Shown: positions 1-5,711 of the stretch, piece after piece
How the letters are laid out: every line of letters starts with the position of its first letter
How positions within the stretch are numbered: the stretch's first letter is position 1
Assembly (NCBI GenBank): GCA_031290295.1
Contig: JAITNT010000077.1
Span: 1 to 5,817, forward strand
DNA: 5,817 nt
From: Clostridiales bacterium
GTDB taxonomy: Bacteria; Bacillota; Clostridia; Christensenellales; DUVY01
Reading direction: 5' to 3'
Program-made: the position numbers and the translations under genes
Notes under the pieces: generated by a model
The model's database searches: none
What the model saw: only the letters and a program-made list of their open reading frames with translations
What the model was told of the DNA's origin: nothing

Positions 1-264
1 ATGCATAAGCGAATTGAGCACCGATAACTGATAGGCGTTCCCGAATACAAGCCCGCGCAGCTTACGGCGGTCTACTCCGCCCGACTCGGCGATATATTCC
101 TCGCCGAAAAATTCCCTTACCGCCGCCGCGCCCGGCTGTCCCTTAGACATAACCTCGCGGCTTACGATATCGGCGTCTATAACCGCCGCGCCTAATTCCC
201 TCAAGCGGTCGGACACAAGGGTTTTACCGCTTGCGATACCGCCCGTAATCGCCACTAATATCAT
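1..264 (-). CDS. coaE: Dephospho-CoA kinase, N-terminal 88 residues (cut by window edge)
   Basis: This enzyme phosphorylates the 3'-hydroxyl of the ribose in dephospho-CoA with ATP, the last step of coenzyme A synthesis, in the cytosol. Translating the minus strand from the ATG at 264 gives a protein starting MILVAITGGIASGKT, with a Walker A P-loop (GGIASGKT, residues 8-15) and the family's DAD motif (IDADIV, residues 29-34). It aligns well with E. coli CoaE as I remember it, down to NSLMH at the edge, where E. coli has NALLHP. The family is about 200 residues long, so roughly the first 45% is present and the rest lies beyond position 1. The start is supported by a ribosome binding site that overlaps the polA stop codon, 9 bases upstream, which points to an operon and translational coupling. 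Nothing looks damaged. Confidence 0.93.
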   Translation of the reverse strand, partial: MILVAITGGIASGKTLVSDRLRELGAAVIDADIVSREVMSKGQPGAAAVREFFGEEYIAESGGVDRRKLRGLVFGNAYQLSVLNSLMH

Positions 265-276
265 AAACCTCACCTA
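265..276 (-). promoter_or_regulatory. coaE ribosome binding site overlapping the polA stop codon
   Basis: Read on the minus strand, this stretch is TAGGTGAGGTTT followed directly by the coaE ATG. The AGGTGAGG core is a near match to the Shine-Dalgarno consensus, and its first bases are the polA stop codon TAG. A ribosome finishing polA is therefore placed right at the coaE start, which is the usual layout for translational coupling. Confidence 0.7.
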
Positions 277-2850
277 CATTCCGAACCAGCTCTTGCTCTC
301 GGAAATATCCGCCGTAAGCGGAACCTTAAGCTTAACTACGTCCTCCATGCCCGCCTTGAGAAGCGCAACCGCCTCCTTGGCGCAAGACGCGTCGGCCTCC
401 ACAATCAATTCGTCGTGTACCTGCAAAATCAGCTTGGCTTTTATTCCCGACTCCCTTAAAGCGTCGTTAACCTTAATCATAGCCAGCTTCATAATGTCCG
501 CCGCCGCGCCCTGCAAGGGCATGTTCATAGCGGCGCGCTCGCCGAACGCCCGCACGTTAAAATTAGGCGAGCTTAATTCCGGGAAATACCGCACGCGCCC
601 GAACAACGTTTTGATATAGCCGTCGCGGCGCGCGGCGCTCTTGATGCCGTCAAGATAGGCGCGCACCTTGGGGTAGTTCTCAAAATATTTCGTTATAATC
701 TCCTTAGCCTTAGACGGCGCGATGCCCAGGCCTTGCGCCAGACCGAAATTACTTATGCCGTAAATAATGCCGAAATTGACCGCCTTTGCCTCGCGCCGCA
801 TTTGACCCGTGACCTGTTCTATCGGCACGCCGTTAACCTCGCCCGCGGTTCTCCGATGAATGTCCTCGCCCGCGCAAAAGGATGCGATCAGGGCTTCCTC
901 GCCCGAGAAGTCGGCGAGCAGCCGCAGCTCGATTTGAGAGTAATCCGCCGATATCAGCACGCAACCGTCGCGCGCTATAAACGCCCTGCGTATCTCGCGC
1001 CCCTCCTCCTCGCGGATAGGAATATTCTGCAAATTAGGTTCTGCGCTCGACAGCCTGCCCGTCGCGGTAACGGCCTGACGGAATTCCGTGTGCATGACCC
1101 CGTCCGCCTTTACGAGGCGTTTGAGCCCCTCTACGTAGGTGCCGTTGAGCTTGCTAAGCGCCCGGTGCTGCAAAATGAGCTGCGCGACGGGATTATCCTC
1201 GGCAAGCTTTTCCAAAATGTCCGCGCCCGTACCGTACGCGCCTGACTTGCTCTTCTTGGCGTGACCCAAACCCATTTTATCAAAAAGCACCTCGCCGATC
1301 TGCTTGGGCGAATTGATATTAAAACGGACTCCGGCAAGGTCATAAATTTCATTCGTAAGTCTTTCAAGCTCCGCGCGGTAACGCGCGCCCAGCTCGTCAA
1401 GCACGCCGACGTCCACGCGGAAGCCGGTTCGTTCCATTTCAAAAAGCACGTCGGAAAGAGGCAGCTCGATATTATAATACAAATCCTCGTAACCGTTCAG
1501 CGCGGTTTTCAAACCCGCGGACAAAGCAAAAAGAGCGGCCGCGGGAGTATCGCCGGACATGTCTTCTTTTTGCAGCGTTTCGGAGAGCGTAGCCGAAACA
1601 AGTGCGTAATCGATAACGTACTGCGCAAGCTGCACGTCGAAAATTTCGCCTCTAAGCTCGATACCGTAACGCGCAAGCTCATGCCTCACCGCCTTACTCT
1701 CAAACAAAATCTTAGGAATCTTAGCGTCCTCGAAATAACCCTTAAGCGCGGTAAGCCACACGTCGTACGACGCGCCCTCGCTCAACAAGTCGCGGCGGCA
1801 TCTGCAAACGATTTCCCGCGCGCCGTCCGAGAAGTGCAAATCCTCCCCGAAAACAATCGCCGCCGCACCGAGCTTGACCGCGCCGGGCGCGGTGTGTATC
1901 TCCGTCGTCACCTCGGGCAGTACGACGCGCAAACGCTCGGACTTAGTAACCGGCGCTTTGACCGGCTCCGTCTTGTATTCCGCCGCCGCGCCCGGGTTTT
2001 TTATATTAGCCTGCTTTATCAACGACTTAAAGTTCAACTCGGCAAAAATTTCCAACGCCGCCTCGGGAAAAGGATAAACCGTGCGCATTTCCTCAAGCTT
2101 AAAATCTATAGGAACGCGCGTATCGATGACGGCAAGCTTATACGAAAGATAAGCCAGCTCTTTGTTTTCCTCAAGCCGCTCGCGCAGCTTGCCCTTCGTT
2201 TTGTCTATGTTCTCATAAACCCCGTCTAAGGTTTTGTAATTATTCAGCAAATCGAGCGCGGTTTTTTCGCCGACTCCCGGTACGCCGGGAATGCAGTCGG
2301 AAGCATCGCCCATGAGCGATTTAAGCTCGATCATGCCCGGGGGCGTCAACCCGTACAATTCCAAAAGCCTCGCCGAATCGACCTTATCGATCTCCGAAAG
2401 CCCCTTCTTCGTTAAATATACGACCGTTTTGTCGCTTATCAGCTGCAGGCTGTCGCGGTCTCCGGTAACGATAGCGACGGGAGCGGGTGAAATTACCGAT
2501 ACGGTGCCGATAATATCGTCCGCCTCGTAGCCCGTCATTTCAAACGTCTTGATTCCCATTGCGGCGAGTAATCTTTTGAGAATGGGTATTTGCACGGCAA
2601 GCTCGTCGGGCATACCCTTTCGCGACGCCTTATAGCCGGCGTACATTTTGTGGCGGAAGGTAGGCGCGGGCAGATCGAAAGCGACCGCAACGTATGCCGG
2701 CCGCTCCGTTTCCAAAAGCTTATTGAGCATGGTAGTAAAGCCGTAAACCGCGTTAGTCGGCTCGCCGCGCGAGGATTTCAAAGGCATTTGTATGGCGTAA
2801 TACGCCCTGTTCAGCAGGCTGTTCCCGTCAATAATTATCAGTTTATCCAT
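274..2850 (-). CDS. polA: DNA polymerase I (858 aa) with active 5'-nuclease and polymerase domains and a degenerate 3'-5' exonuclease domain
   Basis: PolA fills gaps and removes RNA primers during lagging-strand synthesis and repair. Residues 1-290 are the 5'-nuclease domain: metal-binding Asp in LIIIDGN (D8), FD at 58-59, GYEADDIIG (107-115), TGDRD (129-133), and the GDASDCIPGVPGVGEKTA helix-hairpin-helix region (181-198). Residues about 305-465 fold-match the proofreading exonuclease, but its metal ligands are missing: no DxE motif is visible near 325-345, the E. coli D424 position is V388, and the YxxxD motif is absent near 440-450. The C-terminal polymerase is intact: motif A SADYSQIE (D636), motif B R685-K689-F693-Y697 in the O helix, and motif C QVHDE (D813). 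F693 matches the Phe associated with discrimination against dideoxynucleotides. The length is normal for Firmicutes PolA. The start has GGGGA 5 bases upstream. It probably shares a transcript with the upstream 477-residue gene and with coaE downstream. Confidence 0.98.
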   Translation of the reverse strand: MDKLIIIDGNSLLNRAYYAIQMPLKSSRGEPTNAVYGFTTMLNKLLETERPAYVAVAFDLPAPTFRHKMYAGYKASRKGMPDELAVQIPILKRLLAAMGIKTFEMTGYEADDIIGTVSVISPAPVAIVTGDRDSLQLISDKTVVYLTKKGLSEIDKVDSARLLELYGLTPPGMIELKSLMGDASDCIPGVPGVGEKTALDLLNNYKTLDGVYENIDKTKGKLRERLEENKELAYLSYKLAVIDTRVPIDFKLEEMRTVYPFPEAALEIFAELNFKSLIKQANIKNPGAAAEYKTEPVKAPVTKSERLRVVLPEVTTEIHTAPGAVKLGAAAIVFGEDLHFSDGAREIVCRCRRDLLSEGASYDVWLTALKGYFEDAKIPKILFESKAVRHELARYGIELRGEIFDVQLAQYVIDYALVSATLSETLQKEDMSGDTPAAALFALSAGLKTALNGYEDLYYNIELPLSDVLFEMERTGFRVDVGVLDELGARYRAELERLTNEIYDLAGVRFNINSPKQIGEVLFDKMGLGHAKKSKSGAYGTGADILEKLAEDNPVAQLILQHRALSKLNGTYVEGLKRLVKADGVMHTEFRQAVTATGRLSSAEPNLQNIPIREEEGREIRRAFIARDGCVLISADYSQIELRLLADFSGEEALIASFCAGEDIHRRTAGEVNGVPIEQVTGQMRREAKAVNFGIIYGISNFGLAQGLGIAPSKAKEIITKYFENYPKVRAYLDGIKSAARRDGYIKTLFGRVRYFPELSSPNFNVRAFGERAAMNMPLQGAAADIMKLAMIKVNDALRESGIKAKLILQVHDELIVEADASCAKEAVALLKAGMEDVVKLKVPLTADISESKSWFGM

Positions 2851-2900
2851 TAAATTCCCCGTTGCGACGTGTTTTTGCCGATGTCCGTTACCGTTTCGCC

Positions 2901-4334
2901 TTACGGTCCCTGCGTAGGAGGATTAAGCACGAATTCCAAAAATTCCTCCAAACCGAGATCCTTTAATTTGCGGCCCGAATTGTCCGGAAGCTCGGCGTTA
3001 AGCTTATCCGAAGCCCCCGGCGAAACGGTTATTCCGCACCAACTGATGAGCTGTTCCATGCTTGCTTTATTAAGCAGCTCGCTCACGTCGCTCTCGAGAG
3101 TCGCAACCGTAGTTTGTTTTTCTCTAAGCTCCAGCAAAAGCGGATTACTGTCCCCATTAATGGTTATAACCTCGTCAATCTTCAAGCCGTCGATAACGTC
3201 GTTAAAGCCCGAGCCGCTCATACCCGTAATAGTAAGGCCGCAGAAGTGTCCGATAAGACCGGTTTCCTGTTCGCCGTCTTTTTTGAGCCACGTACTCGGG
3301 GCGGGGATTTTCTCCCCCTCGCCGTCTAAAATAAAATTGCCGTCGCCGTCCTTTTGAAACTCAAGAACCTCGGTATAACCAAGCGCAACGCCTATCCGAG
3401 CATTGTTGATGCGGTCTTGGAATTTAGCGGAATCGCTCAAGTCCGCAAAATGGAAATCCGCGACAAGCGCGTTTATTCCTCTGAGCGGATTACCCTCGGC
3501 GTCGACGAAGCAATCCGCCGTATGAACGTGGTCGGTATCGGCTTCGTCGTGTTCTATCAGCTCGAAGCCCATAATTTCGCCGAGCGTGATATTGCCCATA
3601 ATTTTGTCGATGCTGATATCGCCACCGATAATATCGGTAATATAATTATTAGCGACCTGCGCCATAATCGCTTGTATCTTAGAGCCGTCCTTTTCGCGCC
3701 AAACGTAAGGGCAGGTTTCGTCATGAACGTGTTGGTCGTCCGTCACGGCGTCGGTATAAACCTTTTCAAAGCCCATAAGCCCGCCGACCTGTATGCCCGC
3801 AAGAATGCCGTCGACGTCGCCGTCTATGAGCATACCGACCGTCGCGCCGTTTGACGAGAACGACTCATACAGGTTGCCGGGCAAATCCGTCATACCCGCC
3901 ATATCGAGCACCGTAGTCAAGGGAATGAAGTTCAAGATAGATTTTATTCCGTCCGCCGAAATAAAGGACTTGAACGGCGCGGAGGTGATATCCGACGGCA
4001 AGCTGACCGGAAGCTTCAAAAGCGCGACAATATCGATGTTATAATCCTCTTTGAGCTGATCGAGGCTTTTGTTCCCGAAGTCGGCGACCAAATCGTCGCT
4101 GATAATTCCTACCAGCTTGAGAATGGAATTGTCGAGAAGCCCCGCCTTATCCTCCCAATCCTTGAGAAGCTCCTCCTGCTTAAAGAGCTTGAGATAATCG
4201 TTAATAGTAGGGCCGGATACGGCGTAATACCCTATCCCCGCGATAGCGCCGAGAAAAACCACTACGCCGAAAATCATGCCGAAAATAAAAGTAAAAATTT
4301 TACCTAGGCAGCCGCCGCCAGAGCCTTGAGCCAT
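2901..4334 (-). CDS. Membrane-anchored modular repeat protein of unknown function (477 aa)
   Basis: I cannot name this gene. A short Gly-rich cytosolic tail (residues 1-11, GSGGGC) and K12 precede one hydrophobic segment at about 13-39, so most of the acidic chain is predicted to lie outside the membrane. There is no clear signal-peptidase site, so I read it as a signal anchor. From about 165 to 375 a degenerate module of roughly 65 residues repeats: G-LMGFE (185-190), G-IMGFE (252-258) and G-ALGYTE (315-322), each followed by a polar stretch and a short helix-like segment. Modules 1 and 2 each carry HVHxxxC (H202/H204/C208 and H269/H271/C275); module 3 lacks it but shares WxxKDG (349-354) with module 1 (212-217). 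Residues 370-470 may hold a further diverged unit. I have a general memory of similar single-anchor repeat proteins in uncultured Clostridia, but no function. The start has GAGGGG about 8 bases upstream and a good promoter further up. No terminator separates it from polA, 50 bases downstream. Confidence 0.85.
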   Translation of the reverse strand: MAQGSGGGCLGKIFTFIFGMIFGVVVFLGAIAGIGYYAVSGPTINDYLKLFKQEELLKDWEDKAGLLDNSILKLVGIISDDLVADFGNKSLDQLKEDYNIDIVALLKLPVSLPSDITSAPFKSFISADGIKSILNFIPLTTVLDMAGMTDLPGNLYESFSSNGATVGMLIDGDVDGILAGIQVGGLMGFEKVYTDAVTDDQHVHDETCPYVWREKDGSKIQAIMAQVANNYITDIIGGDISIDKIMGNITLGEIMGFELIEHDEADTDHVHTADCFVDAEGNPLRGINALVADFHFADLSDSAKFQDRINNARIGVALGYTEVLEFQKDGDGNFILDGEGEKIPAPSTWLKKDGEQETGLIGHFCGLTITGMSGSGFNDVIDGLKIDEVITINGDSNPLLLELREKQTTVATLESDVSELLNKASMEQLISWCGITVSPGASDKLNAELPDNSGRKLKDLGLEEFLEFVLNPPTQGP

Positions 4335-4380
4335 AATAACACCCCTCTTGATATTTCACCGTTTTTGAACGATAACATTC

Positions 4381-4396
4381 ATAATAATTATTATCG
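4381..4396. promoter_or_regulatory. 14-bp perfect palindrome over the -10, resembling a Fur/PerR-type 7-1-7 box
   Basis: ATAATAATTATTAT (4381-4394) is its own reverse complement and covers the -10 and the expected transcription start. Read on the minus strand from 4396, the 15 bases CGATAATAATTATTA match the Bacillus Fur-type pattern TGATAATNATTATCA at 12 of 14 defined positions. A repressor bound here would block the promoter. Because -10 regions are AT-rich, some of this match is expected by chance, so the assignment is tentative. Confidence 0.35.
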
Positions 4397-4418
4397 CACA
4401 AAATCACGATTAAATCAA
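4390..4418 (-). promoter_or_regulatory. Sigma-A-type promoter with extended -10, for the 477-residue gene
   Basis: On the minus strand, -35 TTGATT (4418-4413) and -10 GATAAT (4395-4390) are separated by exactly 17 bases. A TG one base upstream of the -10 (4398-4397) makes it an extended -10. The predicted start of transcription is near 4383, leaving a leader of about 50 bases before the ATG at 4334. It probably also serves polA and coaE, because no terminator or clear promoter was seen between the three genes. Confidence 0.75.
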
Positions 4419-4498
4419 CGCTTAGAGGCATAATTTCAAACACAAAAGCAGTATAATCGATAAAAACAACAACTTTTCGACAAGTCGTCCGTCCTCGG

Positions 4499-4539
4499 AA
4501 CCCGCCGATTAAGTATCTTGCGGAAATTAACGGCGGGTT
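4499..4539. repeat. GC-rich inverted repeat (hairpin) in the intergenic gap
   Basis: AACCCGCCG (4499-4507) pairs with CGGCGGGTT (4531-4539). After a one-base bulge (A4508), TTAA (4509-4512) pairs with TTAA (4527-4530), leaving a 14-base loop. No T-run follows on either strand, so this is not a standard terminator. It lies in the 318-base gap between the hup and 477-residue genes and may be part of a small RNA or a protein-binding site. Confidence 0.5.
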
Positions 4540-4551
4540 AGAGCTTTACAA

Positions 4552-4580
4552 AAACCGTTCCCGTTGCGTATAAACGGTTT
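4552..4580. repeat. Second inverted repeat, possibly a weak backup terminator for hup
   Basis: AAACCGTT (4552-4559) pairs with AACGGTTT (4573-4580) around a 13-base loop. Read on the minus strand, the stem runs into five T residues (GGTTTTTG), so it could act as a weak second terminator just beyond the main hup terminator. The stem is short and AT-rich, so this is uncertain. Confidence 0.35.
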
Positions 4581-4583
4581 CAT

Positions 4584-4627
4584 AAAAAAAACTGCTCCCA
4601 TGTTTATAACGGAGGAACAGTTTTTTT
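4584..4627 (-). terminator. Rho-independent terminator of hup (sequence nearly symmetric, so possibly bidirectional)
   Basis: On the minus strand this reads as an A-tract, an ACTGTTCC arm, a loop, a GGAGCAGT arm and then eight T residues (4591-4584). The arms pair with one mismatch, and the A and T tracts extend the stem. It sits 26 bases after the hup stop codon. On the plus strand the same hairpin is followed by seven T residues (4621-4627), so it could stop transcription in both directions. Confidence 0.85.
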
Positions 4628-4652
4628 GTGAATTGCTTTCAGCTTGAAAAAA

Positions 4653-4928
4653 CTACTGATTGAAGCCGTCCTTAAACGCTTTGCCGAATTTCAAGACGGG
4701 CGCGTTAGCCGCGGCGATAGTAATTTTGGCTTTTGTTTTTGGGTTAATCCCCTCGCGCGCAGGCTTTGCCTTAAGCTCAAAGGTTCCGAAGCCCGCAAGC
4801 GCGACCTTGTCACCCGCCTTTAGCGCGTCTGCGATTGTCGCATAAGCGGCGTCGTAAACGGCGTCCGCCTGTTTAACTGTTATGTCGGATTTCTCCGCCA
4901 GCGCCTTAATAAATTCACCTTTGTTCAT
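4653..4928 (-). CDS. hup: HU-family nucleoid DNA-binding protein (91 aa)
   Basis: HU is a small dimeric protein that bends and compacts DNA and assists replication, repair and recombination. The N-terminal helices (MNKGEFIKALAEKSD, then a helix to about 38) form the dimer core. GFGTFE (46-51) and the beta-arm sequence R58-E59-G-x-N62-P63-x-T65 match the family signature, with P63 the Pro that intercalates between base pairs. The end LKFGKAFKDGFN (79-90) is the usual C-terminal strand and helix. At 91 residues it has the typical length. The frame is open further upstream to an ATG at 5003, but that ATG precedes the predicted transcription start near 4988, and the extra 25 residues do not look like HU. 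The ATG at 4928 has a GGAGGG ribosome binding site. It appears to be a single-gene unit with its own promoter and terminator. IHF is less likely in this lineage. Confidence 0.96.
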   Translation of the reverse strand: MNKGEFIKALAEKSDITVKQADAVYDAAYATIADALKAGDKVALAGFGTFELKAKPAREGINPKTKAKITIAAANAPVLKFGKAFKDGFNQ

Positions 4929-4929
4929 G

Positions 4930-4942
4930 TTCCCTCCGGGAA
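4930..4942 (-). promoter_or_regulatory. hup ribosome binding site inside a small perfect hairpin
   Basis: On the minus strand TTCCC-GGA-GGGAA precedes the hup ATG by one base. The GGAGG Shine-Dalgarno sequence lies in the loop and the 3' arm of a five-base-pair stem. This site decides the start at 4928. It also means the folded message could partly hide the ribosome binding site, though the stem is short. Confidence 0.6.
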
Positions 4943-4994
4943 GTTTTTTATTTAAGCTGCCATACCGGTTTAGCATTCGGCAACCCATATATCG

Positions 4995-5023
4995 ATTATA
5001 CAATTTTTTCGCAAAAAAATAAA
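4995..5023 (-). promoter_or_regulatory. Promoter of hup
   Basis: A perfect TATAAT -10 lies at 5000-4995 on the minus strand. At 17 bases spacing the -35 would be TTTATT (5023-5018), only 3 of 6 matches. The spacer is unusual: a run of T and a run of A flank a GCG core (5004-5019), which should give intrinsically curved DNA. The expected transcription start is near 4988, with a leader of about 60 bases. It lies in the 155-base gap 4929-5083, where I see no gene. Confidence 0.6.
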
Positions 5024-5083
5024 CCGTTTTAATAGTGCGGAGTGAAGAAAAGCTTAAAAAGTTTTATTCTCTCCGGCGGCGTA

Positions 5084-5602
5084 TTAAAAAAGCCCGTCGG
5101 GGAGCGCGATACTCTCCGGCGCGGGACGAACGTCCGCGAACCAGTCCGTATGCGTGAAAGCGTCGCCCGCGATTTTTTCGATAGGCAACCGAAAATATTT
5201 GGCGACGCAGGCGGCCAGTACCTGACCGCTTTCCGCGAGTATAATCTTTCCGTCCCCGAAAAAAAGTCTTTCCGTGCTTTGAGTAATCCGCCCTACCGCC
5301 AAAATCGGCTTATCGAGCGGCACGGGCTTCAGGTAGCGCGTGGTAAGCTCGCCCGTCACGCCCCAATCGCCGGGGTATTCGATTTGATACGCGCGCCCTA
5401 TCACCTCGTCGAGCAGCGCGGTAATCATTCCTCCGTGCATGCGCCCCGGGAAGCTTTGATGCCCATCCTTGATATGAGGCACCGCAACAAGCAGGCCGCC
5501 CTCAACCTCGAAAAACTGCGTTTTCAAAGACAGTCCGCTTTCGATGCCGCAAACGATACAATTGCGGCTCACGTTCTGAACCTTATTGACCTTACAAACC
5601 AT
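5084..5602 (-). CDS. PaaI/4HBT-like hotdog-fold thioesterase (172 aa)
   Basis: Members of this family hydrolyse acyl-CoA or related thioesters in the cytosol. The physiological substrate cannot be told from sequence. The diagnostic segment is HQSFPGRMHGGMITALLDE (48-66), with the HGG turn (56-58) and an acidic D65/E66 at the start of the long hotdog helix, where the catalytic acid sits in the PaaI family. The N-terminal CxVCG...GLSLK stretch (15-27) resembles the Cys-x-x-Cys-Gly...GL motif seen in many PaaI-like proteins. The core ends near 140, and residues 141-172 form a C-terminal tail. The start ATG has AAGGAG 11 bases upstream, rather far, with a nearer GGA as an alternative; no better start exists upstream. 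It follows a terminator by about 24 bases. No clear terminator was found after its stop. Confidence 0.88.
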   Translation of the reverse strand: MVCKVNKVQNVSRNCIVCGIESGLSLKTQFFEVEGGLLVAVPHIKDGHQSFPGRMHGGMITALLDEVIGRAYQIEYPGDWGVTGELTTRYLKPVPLDKPILAVGRITQSTERLFFGDGKIILAESGQVLAACVAKYFRLPIEKIAGDAFTHTDWFADVRPAPESIALPDGLF

Positions 5603-5625
5603 GTGATTCCGTTCTCCTTCAAAAC

Positions 5626-5678
5626 AAAAAAAAGGAACCGTCTCCCGTCATAATTCTTATAACGCTCGCCGGCCCCTT
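5626..5678 (-). terminator. Rho-independent terminator after the right-edge gene
   Basis: On the minus strand AAGGGGCCG (5678-5670) pairs along its full length with CGGTTCCTT (5640-5632), using two G-T pairs. Inside it, CGTTATAA (5664-5657) pairs with TTATGACG (5653-5646) around a GAA loop, with a five-base internal loop on each side between the two stems. Eight T residues (5633-5626) overlap and follow the outer stem. It lies 33 bases past the stop of the right-edge gene and immediately upstream of the thioesterase ribosome binding site. Confidence 0.72.
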
Positions 5679-5681
5679 AAT

Positions 5682-5687
5682 ATTATA
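5682..5687 (-). promoter_or_regulatory. Possible -10 element for the thioesterase gene
   Basis: A perfect TATAAT occurs on the minus strand in the short space between the right-edge gene's stop and the terminator. No good -35 hexamer is visible at 16-18 bases and there is no TG extension. If used, transcription would start near 5675, inside the left arm of the terminator, so the new transcript could form only part of the outer stem. Confidence 0.35.
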
Positions 5688-5711
5688 TTGGACTTGCCCT
5701 CTTCCCTCGTA

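Larger units (their letters stand above)
4452..4627 (+). ncRNA. Possible small structured RNA between a plus-strand TATAAT and a bidirectional terminator
   Basis: A perfect TATAAT lies on the plus strand at 4452-4457. Downstream come an inverted repeat (4499-4507 with 4531-4539, extended by TTAA/TTAA across a one-base bulge), a second inverted repeat (4552-4559 with 4573-4580), and then a hairpin followed by seven T residues. No plus-strand gene needs that terminator, and the gene to the left points the other way, so a transcript of about 165 bases is conceivable. Against it, no -35 hexamer is visible at the proper spacing, and A-tracts before terminator stems are common. I do not recognise 6S, SRP, tmRNA or RNase P RNA signatures here. 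Confidence 0.2.

Noticed and set aside
733..2229. Long plus-strand open frames opposite polA (733-1245 and 1261-2229)
   Set aside because: They lie wholly antisense to a polA frame with every expected catalytic motif, and their translations are rich in Arg, Leu and His with no recognisable domain, typical of shadows of GC-rich codons.
2851..2900. Possible promoter or terminator between the 477-residue gene and polA
   Set aside because: No hairpin with a T-run and no -35/-10 pair can be seen in these 50 bases, so the two genes are read as one transcript.
2869..4044. Plus-strand open frames opposite the 477-residue gene (2869-3357, 3114-3329, 3354-3854, 3793-4044)
   Set aside because: The minus-strand frame has a promoter, a ribosome binding site, a membrane segment and internal repeats. 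The opposite frames are fragmentary and low in recognisable features.
4527..4583. 18-codon minus-strand open frame in the gap after hup
   Set aside because: It begins inside the tail of the hup terminator, has no ribosome binding site and consists mainly of the inverted repeats.
4929..5003. 25-residue N-terminal extension of HU starting at 5003
   Set aside because: The start codon would lie upstream of the predicted transcription start, the extension has no HU similarity, and the internal ATG at 4928 has a strong ribosome binding site and gives the standard HU length.
5041..5083. AT-rich inverted repeat after the thioesterase stop (about 5048-5065) as a terminator
   Set aside because: The stem is short, AT-only apart from one or two pairs, and needs a G-T pair, so it is too weak to call.
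5042..5653. Plus-strand 203-residue open frame opposite the thioesterase
   Set aside because: It is antisense to a clear hotdog thioesterase with the HGG...LLDE motif and runs through the terminator and promoter regions on both sides.
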